Positions 1 through 11,762 of a stretch of DNA of 64,000 nt are shown one piece after another. How positions within the stretch are numbered: position 1 is the first letter of the stretch; every line of letters starts with the position of its first letter. Source of the stretch: Myrica gale (taxonomy: Eukaryota > Streptophyta > Magnoliopsida > Fagales > Myricaceae); assembly GCA_963930655.1 (NCBI GenBank), contig OZ005620.1, forward strand, positions 18,171,001 through 18,235,000, in the 5' to 3' direction. The position numbers and the translations under genes were made by a program. The notes beneath the pieces are model-generated. The model did not search any database. It was not told where the DNA came from and saw nothing but the letters and a program-made list of their open reading frames with translations.

Positions 1-473
1 GCTTTTCATGTTTTAAATGATGCATTCAAGGACTAAAGGGCATTGAGTGCTTTTCTTACTGGAGACTTTTGAACTGTTGTATTACTTTAAGAATCTAAAG
101 ACGCATTGGTTTAGGAGTCGAGACGTGTGATGCGATACTCTTTCTTATTCAGTTTCAGTTGTGCCTCTCTTTAAATGGCATTTTATCAATTTAATTTGTT
201 TGCATTATGCCATTTTGTGCTTGGGACGGTTTCTGCTTGTGATTCTTTATTGACATCTCCATGTTTATGTCATCAGACTTTCGTAGTAATAAGTCAGTCC
301 TCGAAGTCCTTGAAGCTTGAGTTATATATTATTTGGTCAACTTCTCTCTTGGATGCTCGTACTTGGTGTTTTTTTAACGTGCTTTAAATTTCTTATTGTG
401 TCTTTCTTGAGTTTTGCCTTCAAATGCTGTTTCTGGATATGTTGCTGAAACTTTTTTTTTTTTTATATGCAAG
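1..473 (+). other. intron sequence of the beta-amylase gene
   Basis: No coding similarity is visible. The stretch ends in a T-rich tract and a TGCAAG acceptor immediately before the first recognisable beta-amylase exon, so it reads as the 3' part of an intron whose upstream exons lie outside the window. Confidence 0.6.
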
Positions 474-1929
<1,456 letters not shown>

Positions 1930-2777
1930 TGACCCCTGATCTACTGGTGTGAAATGTGTAGTAATGCTTAACTCTTTACTTGTTTTTCTCTCGAAGAGTT
2001 ATTTTATTGTATCATAATACATTATTGTTACCTTCCCATATTTTTAGAAGGGTGGGCTTATTGTTAAATTATGCTTATTTTTACTTGACTGTGAGATACA
2101 GATGTTGTGATGTTTGTTGTTTCCAATAATTTGAGGCATTTCAATTATTCCACATAAATTTTGCTACATTTTACGGCCAATTCCAATGGCGGGCAAAATT
2201 AATGTTTTTTTTTGCAACTTAAGGGCGCGTAATTAGACATTGAAATTTGAGGGCCCTTTGATTTTGCATTATAATTATAGAGTATATAACGATGTTTTTC
2301 TTTTAAAAAAGATAATTCTTCTAAAAAGATGTTCCAGCTCTTGCCTCCAACAGATGGTACGGCCCTATTCGGTGGTGGAATCTCCCCCTTGGATGGTGTT
2401 GGGGTTCTCCATCATTGTTTCTTTTTATTTTTATTTTGTGAAATTTATAAAAAAATTAAATTAATCTTGTGCTACAATTATCAAAACAGTTTTCTCTCAA
2501 AAGCTCTATCCAAGCATACTCTTAAATTCTCATCTTATATGAGGTCGTAGTATTTATAATGAACAGGCAAGGCAAGTAGTGTTACATTTTTCTTTCTGTA
2601 GCAGAAAGTGTAAAGCTGCATTATAGAATTTAATTTCCCAGGTTATTACAAGGCATTTTATTTCCATAAACAAAGGATATGATTATGATCGTTCGAGTTA
2701 AAAATCTTGAAACGATAGAGATATATTTGATAGTTCTAAGTTTCCTTCAACTAACATATCCATTTTCTTCCCCACAG
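1930..2777. other. 3' flank or intron, no gene recognised
   Basis: AT-rich sequence after the beta-amylase stop. Small open frames at 2240-2550 have no recognisable content. If the candidate exon at 2778 is real, this stretch is intron. Confidence 0.5.
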
Positions 2778-2980
2778 TCCCTACAAGCAATACAGAGTCG
2801 GAAGGTTCCATTGGCTTTCCTGTACAACCGGTTACAAGGTCAGCACAAGTGAACGCAACTCAAGACTGTAACATTTCTGAGGACAGGGAAAAGAGAGATG
2901 GGATGGTCAGCTTTGTAGAAGATTTCTGGCGAAATTTCTTGTGTGATGTGTCTGCCACAATCCATCGTATCATGACTTAA
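2778..2980 (+). other. candidate extra terminal exon, unknown product
   Basis: A pyrimidine-rich acceptor (TTCTTCCCCACAG, ending 2777) is followed by 66 open codons to TAA at 2978-2980. The peptide begins PTSNTESEGSIGFP and ends with FWRNFLCDVSATIHRIMT. A donor at 1769 (CTAG|GTTCAG) in the last beta-amylase exon would join it in the correct phase, replacing the tail of that protein. I do not recognise the peptide. An open frame of this length can arise by chance, so this rests mainly on the acceptor and the phase match. Confidence 0.3.
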
Positions 2981-3727
2981 ACCAGAAACATACCCAGAGA
3001 CAGAGTGTTGGATGAGATTTTTATTTCCCATTCAACATGGCAACGTAAGCTCGCAAAATGAACAGCATACATCTCGAACGGTCAATTCTCTATCTAGTAT
3101 TTGATTATGAGCTGGATCCTTATCGCTTATACGCCATGTTTTTTTTCTTCATTTTTTAGCATAATTCTTGAGGAGACAGCCGAGGTTAACATCTCTCGTC
3201 GATCTCGATCAGTCAGGTCCATTTTTTTTTAACATCAAGACCAGTCAGTTCTCTCTAGATGTATGAAAGAAACTGTTCTAATCTAATCAGAGGACTAGTT
3301 ATTCTCCAGTAAGCAGGGTGGTGCTAACATGATCTTTCTCAAATTGTGCAGGAATATCTATGATCTGTGTTTACTTAATTCAATTGCTATGACTAGGTTA
3401 AGTTTCATAATTTTTAATAGACTTTTTTGTTTATCCTTAGTTATTCCTAGAACCTAAAAACTATTCAAGTGTTTATGGGGTTTTAAAGGTTTAGGAGCTT
3501 TCAAGGGTCTGTAATCTGGTATTTTAGGTGAGAAAAGACATATTGGAATCAAAGGACACTTTGTAGGCATATAGGAATCCTAAGAAAAGTAAAACGAAAT
3601 GACATCAAAAAGTTTGTTAAATCTAATGTTTAAGCAATTGTAAAGGCGATTTCAGATACTTATAGGTGACAAGCTTCGATCCCCTTTTTTTTTAGCAAGT
3701 AAGAAGGTAGATTGATTGTTTTTTTTT
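2981..3727. other. gene-free stretch
   Basis: AT-rich. No exon-like reading frame, RNA gene or clear repeat was recognised. Confidence 0.5.
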
Positions 3728-4104
3728 TTGGAAAAAATACACTTTAATACACTTTCACTCACAAACTATCAGGGTAGTGACACATTGCACTCCAAATTAC
3801 TATCTTTAAGATATTGCACGCTCAAACTATCAATATTAGACACTTTGCACCTTAAACTACCCATTTTGACGCATTACACTCTCCAAATTAAACACTTTGC
3901 ACCATCTATTTGACAATAATACTCTTGAGAAGTTAATGAATTGACAACAATATCTTCAATGTATGCAAAATGAGTCAAAGAAATTATCATTATTTTAGTT
4001 TAAAAATTTGACAAATGGTGCAAAGTGTCAAAAATGGTAGTTTATAGGTGCAAAGTGAAAAACCTATGGTAGTTGGTGGGTAAAAAATGTATTTTTTCTT
4101 TATT
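3728..4104. repeat. foldback repeat (MITE-like), TACACTTTGCAC family
   Basis: The left arm (about 3728-3900) carries repeated TACACTTT / TTGCAC words with ACTATCAGGGTAGT. The right arm (about 4010-4104) carries the reverse complement, with GTGCAAAG words and CTATGGTAGTTGGTGGG. The arms form a long imperfect inverted repeat with no coding content. A shorter relative lies at 54320-54520. Confidence 0.6.
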
Positions 4105-4111
4105 TTTTTTT

Positions 4112-4450
4112 GGGTTAAATACACTTTGCTCCCCTTATCTTTGGGGTCATTTACACTTTGTTACCCTGATGTATTATTTTTGAGACATTGAACCTATAAG
4201 GTTACATTTTTTTTTTAATTTGGGCCCCGTACCCAAATTTCCCGTCAATTTAAACGGATTCCATCAAAATTTTTATACATTGCCCTCTTATTTTTATGGG
4301 TACTTACACATTGTTTCTCTTATCTTTATGAGTATTTACACATTGCACCCCATGTTTTGACAGAATCCATCTAAATTTTCGGGTAATTTGAGTACGAGGC
4401 CCAAATTAAAAAAAATGTTTAAGTTAAAAAATAATATATTGAGATGTAAA
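4112..4450. repeat. second foldback repeat beside the first
   Basis: The block around 4205-4270 (AATTTGGGCCCCGTACCCAA, then CCCGTCAATTT and GGATTCCATC) recurs inverted at about 4363-4430, where GGATTCTGTC, CCCGAAAATTT and TTTGGGCCTCGTAC can be read on the minus strand. Direct copies of TTACACATTG words lie between the arms. It is non-coding and probably a non-autonomous DNA transposon or nested fragments. Confidence 0.5.
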
Positions 4451-5827
4451 GATAATTGGAAATAGAAAGGGAATAGTGCGATCTAACTCGGAAGCTATAT
4501 CTTGTTGCTTAACTATTGTTCCTAATCACATATAACATTTTTTACTGATATTAATGCCCAATTGAACACGAGGAAGCTTATAGACATTGATTGCTATGAA
4601 AAAGCTGAACACAATCAAAGGCACAAAGAGAAAATAGGGATGGCATTGAAGTTTGATGAATTGAAACAAGTATTGTAGTTTTTCCCCAAAAAGTTGGTAC
4701 AGTTGGGATATCAAGTTTAGAGGAATACTTATTAATCCACTAATGCAGTTACAACCATCACCATTGCTATGAATCTAAATTCTTTCTACCAAGATTGTGA
4801 GAGAAGTAAAATTTATTATTATTATTATTAATTCTATGGGAAGCGGGAGTTAAAAAATCATTCACTTTGATTGCAAATCAATCCACTTGCAGAAGAGACC
4901 AGACATAAATAGCAATAGTGACAGATCATGACCGTGACAAAGGGAAGAATTAGTATGCGTAATGTGCAGAATACACCAGTCCATTACTTTTTCTTCGGCA
5001 TGAAAAGCATATTGGGTGCTAAATCATGAAAAACGAGTTTTAGCTCAAAAGAACTTTTCACTTGGTCCTCAAGAACCATGGGTGATGGAGAATCATGAAC
5101 CTGCTTACTCCTTTGACAGTATATAAGTTATTTATGGTGAGCAGTTCTTTGTTGTTATATCTGCCGACAACCTCATGTTGCAGAAGCATAGGAATGGAAT
5201 CTTCATCATTAATATTCCTCGACTAGTGCTGTACAACAACGTAAAATATCAAGAAGCAACCCGCCAGCTGGAAGGTGATTTAATTAATATGTCATGTTAT
5301 GTTACTATGAGTCATTAGAGCTTTCACAATGATTTCATCTGCAGAACAATAATTTATGATTGTTTCGCCCAGTTCATGAGTTACCAAGTATGGTATGCTT
5401 TATTTGATGATCGAGGGGCACTAACTACTAGGACACAAGTGAATTAACTATAAATGGAATGGTACCTAACATGTGAAACTGGCCCCTAGTTTTTCCAGGA
5501 AGTTAAAGAAGTTATCAAATGGGACTTCAATTTTTAAAGGGGGAATCAAATGTCCCACGTTCACACTTGCTTCTAGTTGATGAGAAACGACACTCATGAA
5601 CTTAAGATAGTTGACTTTGAGTTGGTGGGCAATGGGACTTGCACTATCATTCCACAAAGCTTTCTAAGAAGTTCATCATGACAAGCTCTTTTGGCTGCAT
5701 TCCCCCCCCCCCCCCACCCCACTCAGAATAAGTTCATCTTGAATCGCGTGTCAACCACAACATCCACTGAGAATATAAGCACATCTTGAATCGTGTTTCA
5801 AAACACAACATCACAGCTTAAACAGCA
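4451..5827. other. intergenic stretch upstream of the PSY gene
   Basis: No gene recognised. It contains a short ATT run near 4813-4830 and a C homopolymer near 5702-5716. A TATAAG word at about 5773-5778 sits roughly 50 bases before the PSY start codon and could be its TATA box. Confidence 0.45.
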
Positions 5828-6282
5828 ATGGAGAAATCACCAATGCTTTCATGGACCAAGGCCTTTTTCCTCGTCCTTCTCCTACTCCTTATTTGGTCGT
5901 CTTCAGGTAAACACCAAGCACGTTTCCCAGAATAAAAAGAATTCCAAAAACCATATAGTTGGCTTAACATGGACTTTGTTTCTTCCTTGTAGTCAGAGCT
6001 GATGGCTTCAGAGATAGTATGGAGCTAACCTACCCGCGCGGTGAGGTAAGCTTAGTTTCGGGCATGCATGTGCGTAAACTTCTGCTCCTTTTATGTGTTG
6101 CAGAGTCATTTTTGCTTTATTTTTTGACCGCTTCAAGGATGCCATGTCTTCCATTTATGAAGGTGATGATCCGAATGAAGGCGAGAAAGCTTCTAGGCCG
6201 AGTTGATTCGCTGTCCGATTATCGAGACCCTTCTGCCAATCCTACACATGAGCCGAAGAAAGGGAGCCCCGGTGGTAATTAA
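5828..6282 (+). CDS. PSY-family secreted sulfated-peptide precursor
   Basis: Exons proposed: 5828-5906, 5993-6045 and 6163-6282 (the last may start at 6181). Exon 1 gives MEKSPMLSWTKAFF followed by a leucine-rich core and IWSSS, a clear signal peptide; exon 2 continues VRADGFRD. The last exon encodes RKLLGRVDSLS, then DYRDPSANPTHEP, then KKGSPGGN and a stop. DYxDPSANPxHxP is the core of the PSY1 peptide family, whose Tyr is sulfated and which acts outside the cell as a growth signal through leucine-rich-repeat receptor kinases (family knowledge). Exon 1 joins exon 2 as a split valine codon; the second intron is 117 nt, phase 0, and a multiple of three, so retaining it would still leave the frame open. 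The total is about 83 residues, usual for such precursors. The exact start of exon 3 is uncertain. Confidence 0.75.
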
Positions 6283-6592
6283 AGGAAGCAATAATTCTTG
6301 TGTAACTCGAGCCTCGTTCTACAGCCTTTGAGCTTTGTGAGAATGATGTTGCACAGAGAGATCTAGAGAGGCTTGTGATCGAGCACACTTCTATGGGTTT
6401 GTAGATAATATATACATAGTTGTGAATAGTTTGGAAGTCTTCCTTGCCATGACACTTCGCCCCAAATAAGGAGTGTTTAAACTTTGCGTAGAACTCAGGA
6501 ACTCATGATTGGAATTGAATGATCAACAAAGACAGTCGGGTCGTAGACCCCTTGATTGGTATTTGATGTTCTTAATCTGGAGGTCCAACCAA
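6283..6592. other. 3' flank of the PSY gene
   Basis: No coding content seen. It probably holds the 3' UTR and terminator; I could not pick a poly(A) signal with confidence. Confidence 0.4.
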
Positions 6593-6800
6593 CACTACAA
6601 AAAAAACGGTCTACGGTGACCTCTGCTATAGGCAAAAAAACGCTGCTATAGGTCATTTTGGCTAAACCCAATACCTAAAATTTTCCTCAGTCAATTTTAA
6701 ATAAATAAAAAAAACGCTGCTATAGGTCATTTTGGCTAAACCCAATACCTAAAATTTTAACCACACTAAAATTTTACTTCCCAAACACAACCTCAGAATG
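6593..6800. repeat. CACTA-type end with duplicated repeat and MITE remnant
   Basis: Begins CACTACAAAAAAAACGGTC, the same end wording as the inverted end at 46048. A unit holding CGCTGCTATAGGTCATTTTG and ACCCAATACCTAAAATTTT occurs twice in tandem (about 6638-6690 and 6708-6760). The ACCTAAAATTTT part and the final CCCAAACACAACC match the right side of the Tourist-like MITEs elsewhere in this window, so this looks like nested or truncated pieces of two element types. Confidence 0.5.
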
Positions 6801-8144
6801 GTTATGAAAACCTAATTCATTAGTGCTTGGTTCCATTTAACAGTTTAATCAACAATGCTGTAAATTAAACAACAAAGACAGTCAGGGCTCTCTTCTGCAT
6901 GTCCAAATATCCTCTATTAGTCTGGGTTTTGGCTTGACACTACCACGAATATATAAGTGGGTGTCAATTTGAGAAGCATGATTACCATGAGTTCCAAGTT
7001 TTTGTGCGTATTTATTTCATTTAGGAGGTGAAGATTTCAATCTACTGAGAATATTATTCATTCCTAACATGCCAAAAAAGAGTCTTTCCTATAATGAAAA
7101 GATAAAAATAATTATATATTTTTGCTAATTTAACCTTTTATTATTTTTGGATTCAGTTCTTCTATACACAAATAGAAAAACTTATATAAATAGTCAATAT
7201 CTCACAGCATTTCTCTCTTCTATTCGACAATATCTTACTACTCATTGGACAGGATACTCTTTTTAACTTTTTTTTTTCTCTCTCCCTCCCTCGTATTAGT
7301 AGATAATTCCTAGAGGATTGATTGTATGGACCCTCTAACATGTGGATCTACTCCTGGCCAGTAAAAATAGTCCATTATTTGGGCCCAAAAGTAATGGATC
7401 CAAACGATTTAAGCCCATGATGTAGGATCAGGTACATCCATCCATAACCCAATTATTGACTGATCTAAAGTGGACCGATTTAATTAATCTCGACCTGATT
7501 TTAAAAAGATTAGCGGATTAATTTATGTAAAGAATACAATTTTTATCTACGAAATATTACATTTATAAAAATTGTATCTTTTTTCTTAATTTATTATTTT
7601 TCAGAAAAACCGTTGGCCAGTATAACTGCCCTTGACCCGTATTTCCGTTTCCCGGTAAAAGTTGGACAGCTGATTCGTCCCGAATCGATGAATCAAAAGT
7701 AAAAGAAATAAAATACTTTATTAAACGCTGCATGCAAATTAGCACCGAATATGTTATTCTTATCTTGTCAGGTTCCGTTTTCCCTTCCACGCCTCCGTTA
7801 CGATTGGGACCGGAGTCCACAGCAGACACGCCAGCCCCATCATCCTTTCTTTAAAAGTCAAATCTCTCCCCAGAAAAAGGAAAGAAAAATAATCCAGTTG
7901 CATCTCGAATTACCATTTTGTCCTCAGGAACACTGAAACTGCAACCTCCATCACACTTTTGCCAGCAGAGACATCTGATCTGCTTCGCAAACTCACTGCC
8001 ATCGATCAACAGTCTGTTGTTGAGTTCTAATCCTTCATTAGCTCCCCTTGATCTCTTCCCTCCTCTCTCTCTGAGGCCCTCTTTGTTGTCCCTGAGATTC
8101 TCTAAAATTTAGCTTTTTGCACTGCTCTCCGATTGACGGTCACG
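6801..8144. other. upstream region of the KLCR gene
   Basis: No gene recognised. From about 7918 to 8100 the sequence becomes pyrimidine-rich (CTCTCTCTCT near 8065), typical of a plant 5' UTR just ahead of the start codon at 8145. Confidence 0.5.
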
Positions 8145-11100
8145 ATGCCGGGCCTAGTCTCCGTTAAGACCCCGCCCGACGCCGCGCCGCTACATATCTC
8201 CGTCCCCGATACCCAAATCCAGTCCCAAAGATCCGAACCCGCCGCCAACTCCAAACCTCCCTCCCCGCACCCAAAAAGACTTCCTTCTCCTTCGCCTTCC
8301 CGATCCAAGTTCTCCCCCAGGAGACCTCCTCCCGATAGCCCCAACCCTATCCCGGATCTTAACCCGAACTCCGACTCCGCCCTCGACAACCCCGATCTCG
8401 GGCCTTTCCTCCTAAAGCTCGCCCGCGACGCCATCGCGTCCGGCGAGGGTCCCACGAAGGCCTTGGACTACGCGGTCCGGGCGTCCAAGTCCTTCGAGAG
8501 GTGCGCTCCAGCCGACGGCGAGCCCAGCCTGGACCTGGCGATAAGCTTGCACGTGCTGGCCGCCATATACTGCAGCCTGGGCCGGTTTGACGAGGCGATG
8601 TCGGTCCTGGAGCGGGCTATCCGAGTCCCGGAACCTCCGAGGGGTGCGGATCACGCGCTCGCCGCTTTCTCGGGTCATATGCAGCTCGGGGACACGTACT
8701 CGATGCTCGGGCAGGTCGACAAGTCGATCGCTTCCTACGAAGAAGGGCTTAAGATCCAGATCGAGGCCCTAGGGGAGTCAGATCCCAGAGTCGGTGAGAC
8801 TTGCAGGTTCGTTGTTCGTGCTTGTATGCTAAAGATAACTGTTTTTAAAATTAATTGGCTGATGACGTCACGCCATTACACAAATTATAAAGCTTTGGCT
8901 CCCTAAAGATAACTGTTTTTTAGTTGGCGGATAACTGTTTTTTAGTCGGATTTCATATAAAGATGGCCAGGTGTGAAAATTTAACCTAATCCCTAATGGA
9001 ATTTTGCCGAAACTCTGCCTGAAAAGTGGCGAAAACCGTTTGTCCTATCTTGCCATTTCGAATTTTTTTGGCTAATTTCTAGGAAACTAAACGTTGGAAA
9101 TTGTGATAAATTTAAACATCGAGAAACAATTTTGTATCTATGGACTTTATCTTGCTAATTACTAAATAATGGAACATCTACTTGTCCATGTCTATTTGTG
9201 ATTCTTCTTCTAGACATTCATATATATATTGGCGTATGTATGTATTTAAATTTGATAACCAAAAGGAACTGACTGTGGAATTAAGAAAACAGCAGCTATT
9301 TAGGGATATGTTTCTAATATTCTTTTTGTTTCTGCCAAGCGAAATGGAATTTTCTTCCACGGCTGCATTTGGGAATCATTTCAACTTGCCGAAGGTTGAA
9401 TGCTTTGGGGATTAGGCCCAGATTTTGATTATTGTCAATTTGTGATTTCTGACTGACAATTACCGTTTCATAATGTGGATAGAGTTTTTAGTCCATGATG
9501 GAACAATGTGTTGGAAAATTGACTTCCATACACTTTCAGGGGGTAGACGACTGAAAGAAAGTTTCCTTTAGAGAAGTTCATGCAAATGATTTTTCTCAGG
9601 TGTTTTATGATGGGTGGAAACTTTAATAGGACTCTCTTTTCTTTGATTGGGCTAGTGACTGGCTGGTAAGGGATGTAGTGTAAGCCTTCAGAGGTTTGGA
9701 TGGTAATTGCCTTCATAAAATGTAGTTTTATCTCATCCAGAGTGTGGGTTTTGTGGTTAGGTAAAAGTGCCTACAGACTTTTTGGCTTCTTAAGTTACTA
9801 ATTTGGAGTTCTAATTCTCTTGGATCAGTGGAGCAACAAATTTTAAGTTAGTTGACATTGAAAATGCAGGTACTTGGCTGAGGCCCATGTTCAAGCAATG
9901 GAGTTTGATAGAGCAGAAGAGTTATGCAAGAAAACCCTTGAAATTCATCATGCTCAGTGTGAACCAGCATCGCTTGAAGAAGCAGCCGACCGGCGGCTGA
10001 TGGCTCTCATTTGTGAGGCAAAAGGAGATTATGAAACAGCCCTTGAGCACCTTGTGCTTGCCAGCATGGCAATGATTGCAAATGGACAAGAAAGTGAGGT
10101 TGCTGCTGTTGATGTCAGCATTGGTAACATTTACATGTCTCTCTGTCGCTATGATGAGGCTCTCTTTTCCTACCAGAAGGCACTTACTGTCTTCAAATCA
10201 TCAAAGGGTGACAACCACCCTTCTGTTGCCTCTGTCTTTGTGAGGCTTGCCGACCTGTATCACAGAACGGGAAAGCTCAGAGACTCCAAATCCTATTGTG
10301 AAAATGCCCTGAGGATATATGCTAAACCTGTACCTGGAACCTCGGTGGAAGAAATTGCTGGCGGATTGACCGAAATATCTGCTATTTATGAGTCTGTGGA
10401 TGAGCCTGAGGAGGCTCTGAAGCTTTTGCAGAAGGCAATGAAAATGTTAGAGGATAAGCCAGGACAACATAGCACGATTGCAGGAATAGAAGCACGAATG
10501 GGAGTGATGTATTATATGGTTGGGAGGTATGAAGAAGCAAGGAATTCTTTTGAGAGTGCTATAGCAAAACTTAGAGCTGGTGGGGAGAGGAAGTCGGCCT
10601 TCTTTGGGGTTGTGTTGAACCAAATGGGATTGGCTTGTGTACAATTGTTCAAGATAGACGAGGCAGCTGAGTTATTTGAACAAGCGAGGGGGATTCTGGA
10701 ACAGGAATGTGGCCCATGTCACCAGGATACCCTTGGAGTGTATAGTAATCTTGCAGCAACCTATGATGCTATGGGCAGGTAACATATCATTTTAATTTAT
10801 TCTTCTGGTATTTTGGTGCAACCTGCTTGCTTATGGACAATGTGCCTGATTCTCTGAGCCAAAAGTTGAGTTTTCAATTATTGGCTTGATCCTGCCTTAC
10901 TGAGTTCTTCTCTCTACAATCGAGATATCCACAATCTTTCAAAATGCCAAGCCTTAAGAAATGTAAATAACACGTTGATAAGGTTTGTATTCAGCCACCT
11001 AGCGTATCTCCAAAACTGGTTCCCTTGATATCTGAGTGTCAAGAGGGGGAAGTTATCCTATTTACTGTGGCAATTTCGGAGTTTTTGGTATAGACTTTGA

Positions 11101-11762
11101 ACCCCAATAGCGTAACTCTTCATGTATTTCGTATTACGAGTGAGATTGCTGTTTTAAATGACTGGTTTTGTTTTTTTATAAGAAAATGACTAGTTTTGTG
11201 AATAGTGAATATGCTTTCACCGTTGAAGTACATTATTTCTGATATAAGGAGATCCATCTTTGAAGTGCATTTTCCTTTGTTACGTTCTGTAATCAACTGT
11301 CACTACTGGCTCATAAATTAACTGAAACTTCATGATGGGTCTGATTCAACTGAATGGCTCAATCCTTACCTTCTCTTTAGGGTTGAATTTGGATCATTGC
11401 CTGTTTCAGGATTTTGTGGTTTTGGTCGGGGTAACCTACATATTCTGTGTTAGTGCTACCATTAATACTCATTACAAGAACATGCTCTCGTAGGATTGTT
11501 CTTCTGTTACTAGCATATTCCATCCAAATATTTCAGGGTGGGAGATGCAATTGAAATCTTGGAGTATGTCCTTAAACTTAGAGAAGAAAAGCTTGGAATT
11601 GCAAATCCTGACTTTGAAGATGAGAAAAGAAGACTAGCTGAGCTCCTAAAAGAAGCAGGTCGAACCCGAGACAGAAAAGCGAAATCACTGGAAAATCTGA
11701 TCGATCCTAACTCGAAGAAAAAGGTCACAAAGAGGTGGCCCAGCTTGGGTTTTCGAATTTGA
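8145..11762 (+). CDS. kinesin light chain-related TPR protein (KLCR/CMU type)
   Basis: Three exons, 8145-8806, 9870-10778 and 11537-11762; both introns split an AGG arginine codon, and the joined frame is 598 residues, the usual size of this family. The start MPGLVSVKTPPDAAPL is followed by a Ser/Pro-rich, probably disordered segment (about residues 15-80), then tandem tetratricopeptide repeats: LHVLAAIYCSLGRFDEAMSV, GDTYSMLGQVDKSIASYEE, GNIYMSLCRYDEALFSYQKA, MGVMYYMVGRYEEARNSFE and YSNLAATYDAMGR are typical TPR helices. The tail is basic (KKKVTKRWPSLGFRI). In Arabidopsis, KLCR1/2 (also CMU1/2) sit on cortical microtubules, hold cellulose-synthase tracks in place and bind IQD scaffold proteins (family knowledge). 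The first exon is markedly GC-rich, unlike the rest of the gene. No damage was seen. Confidence 0.93.

Noticed and set aside
7563-8112. Short open frames upstream of the KLCR gene
   Set aside because: They overlap the promoter and 5' UTR and have no recognisable content.
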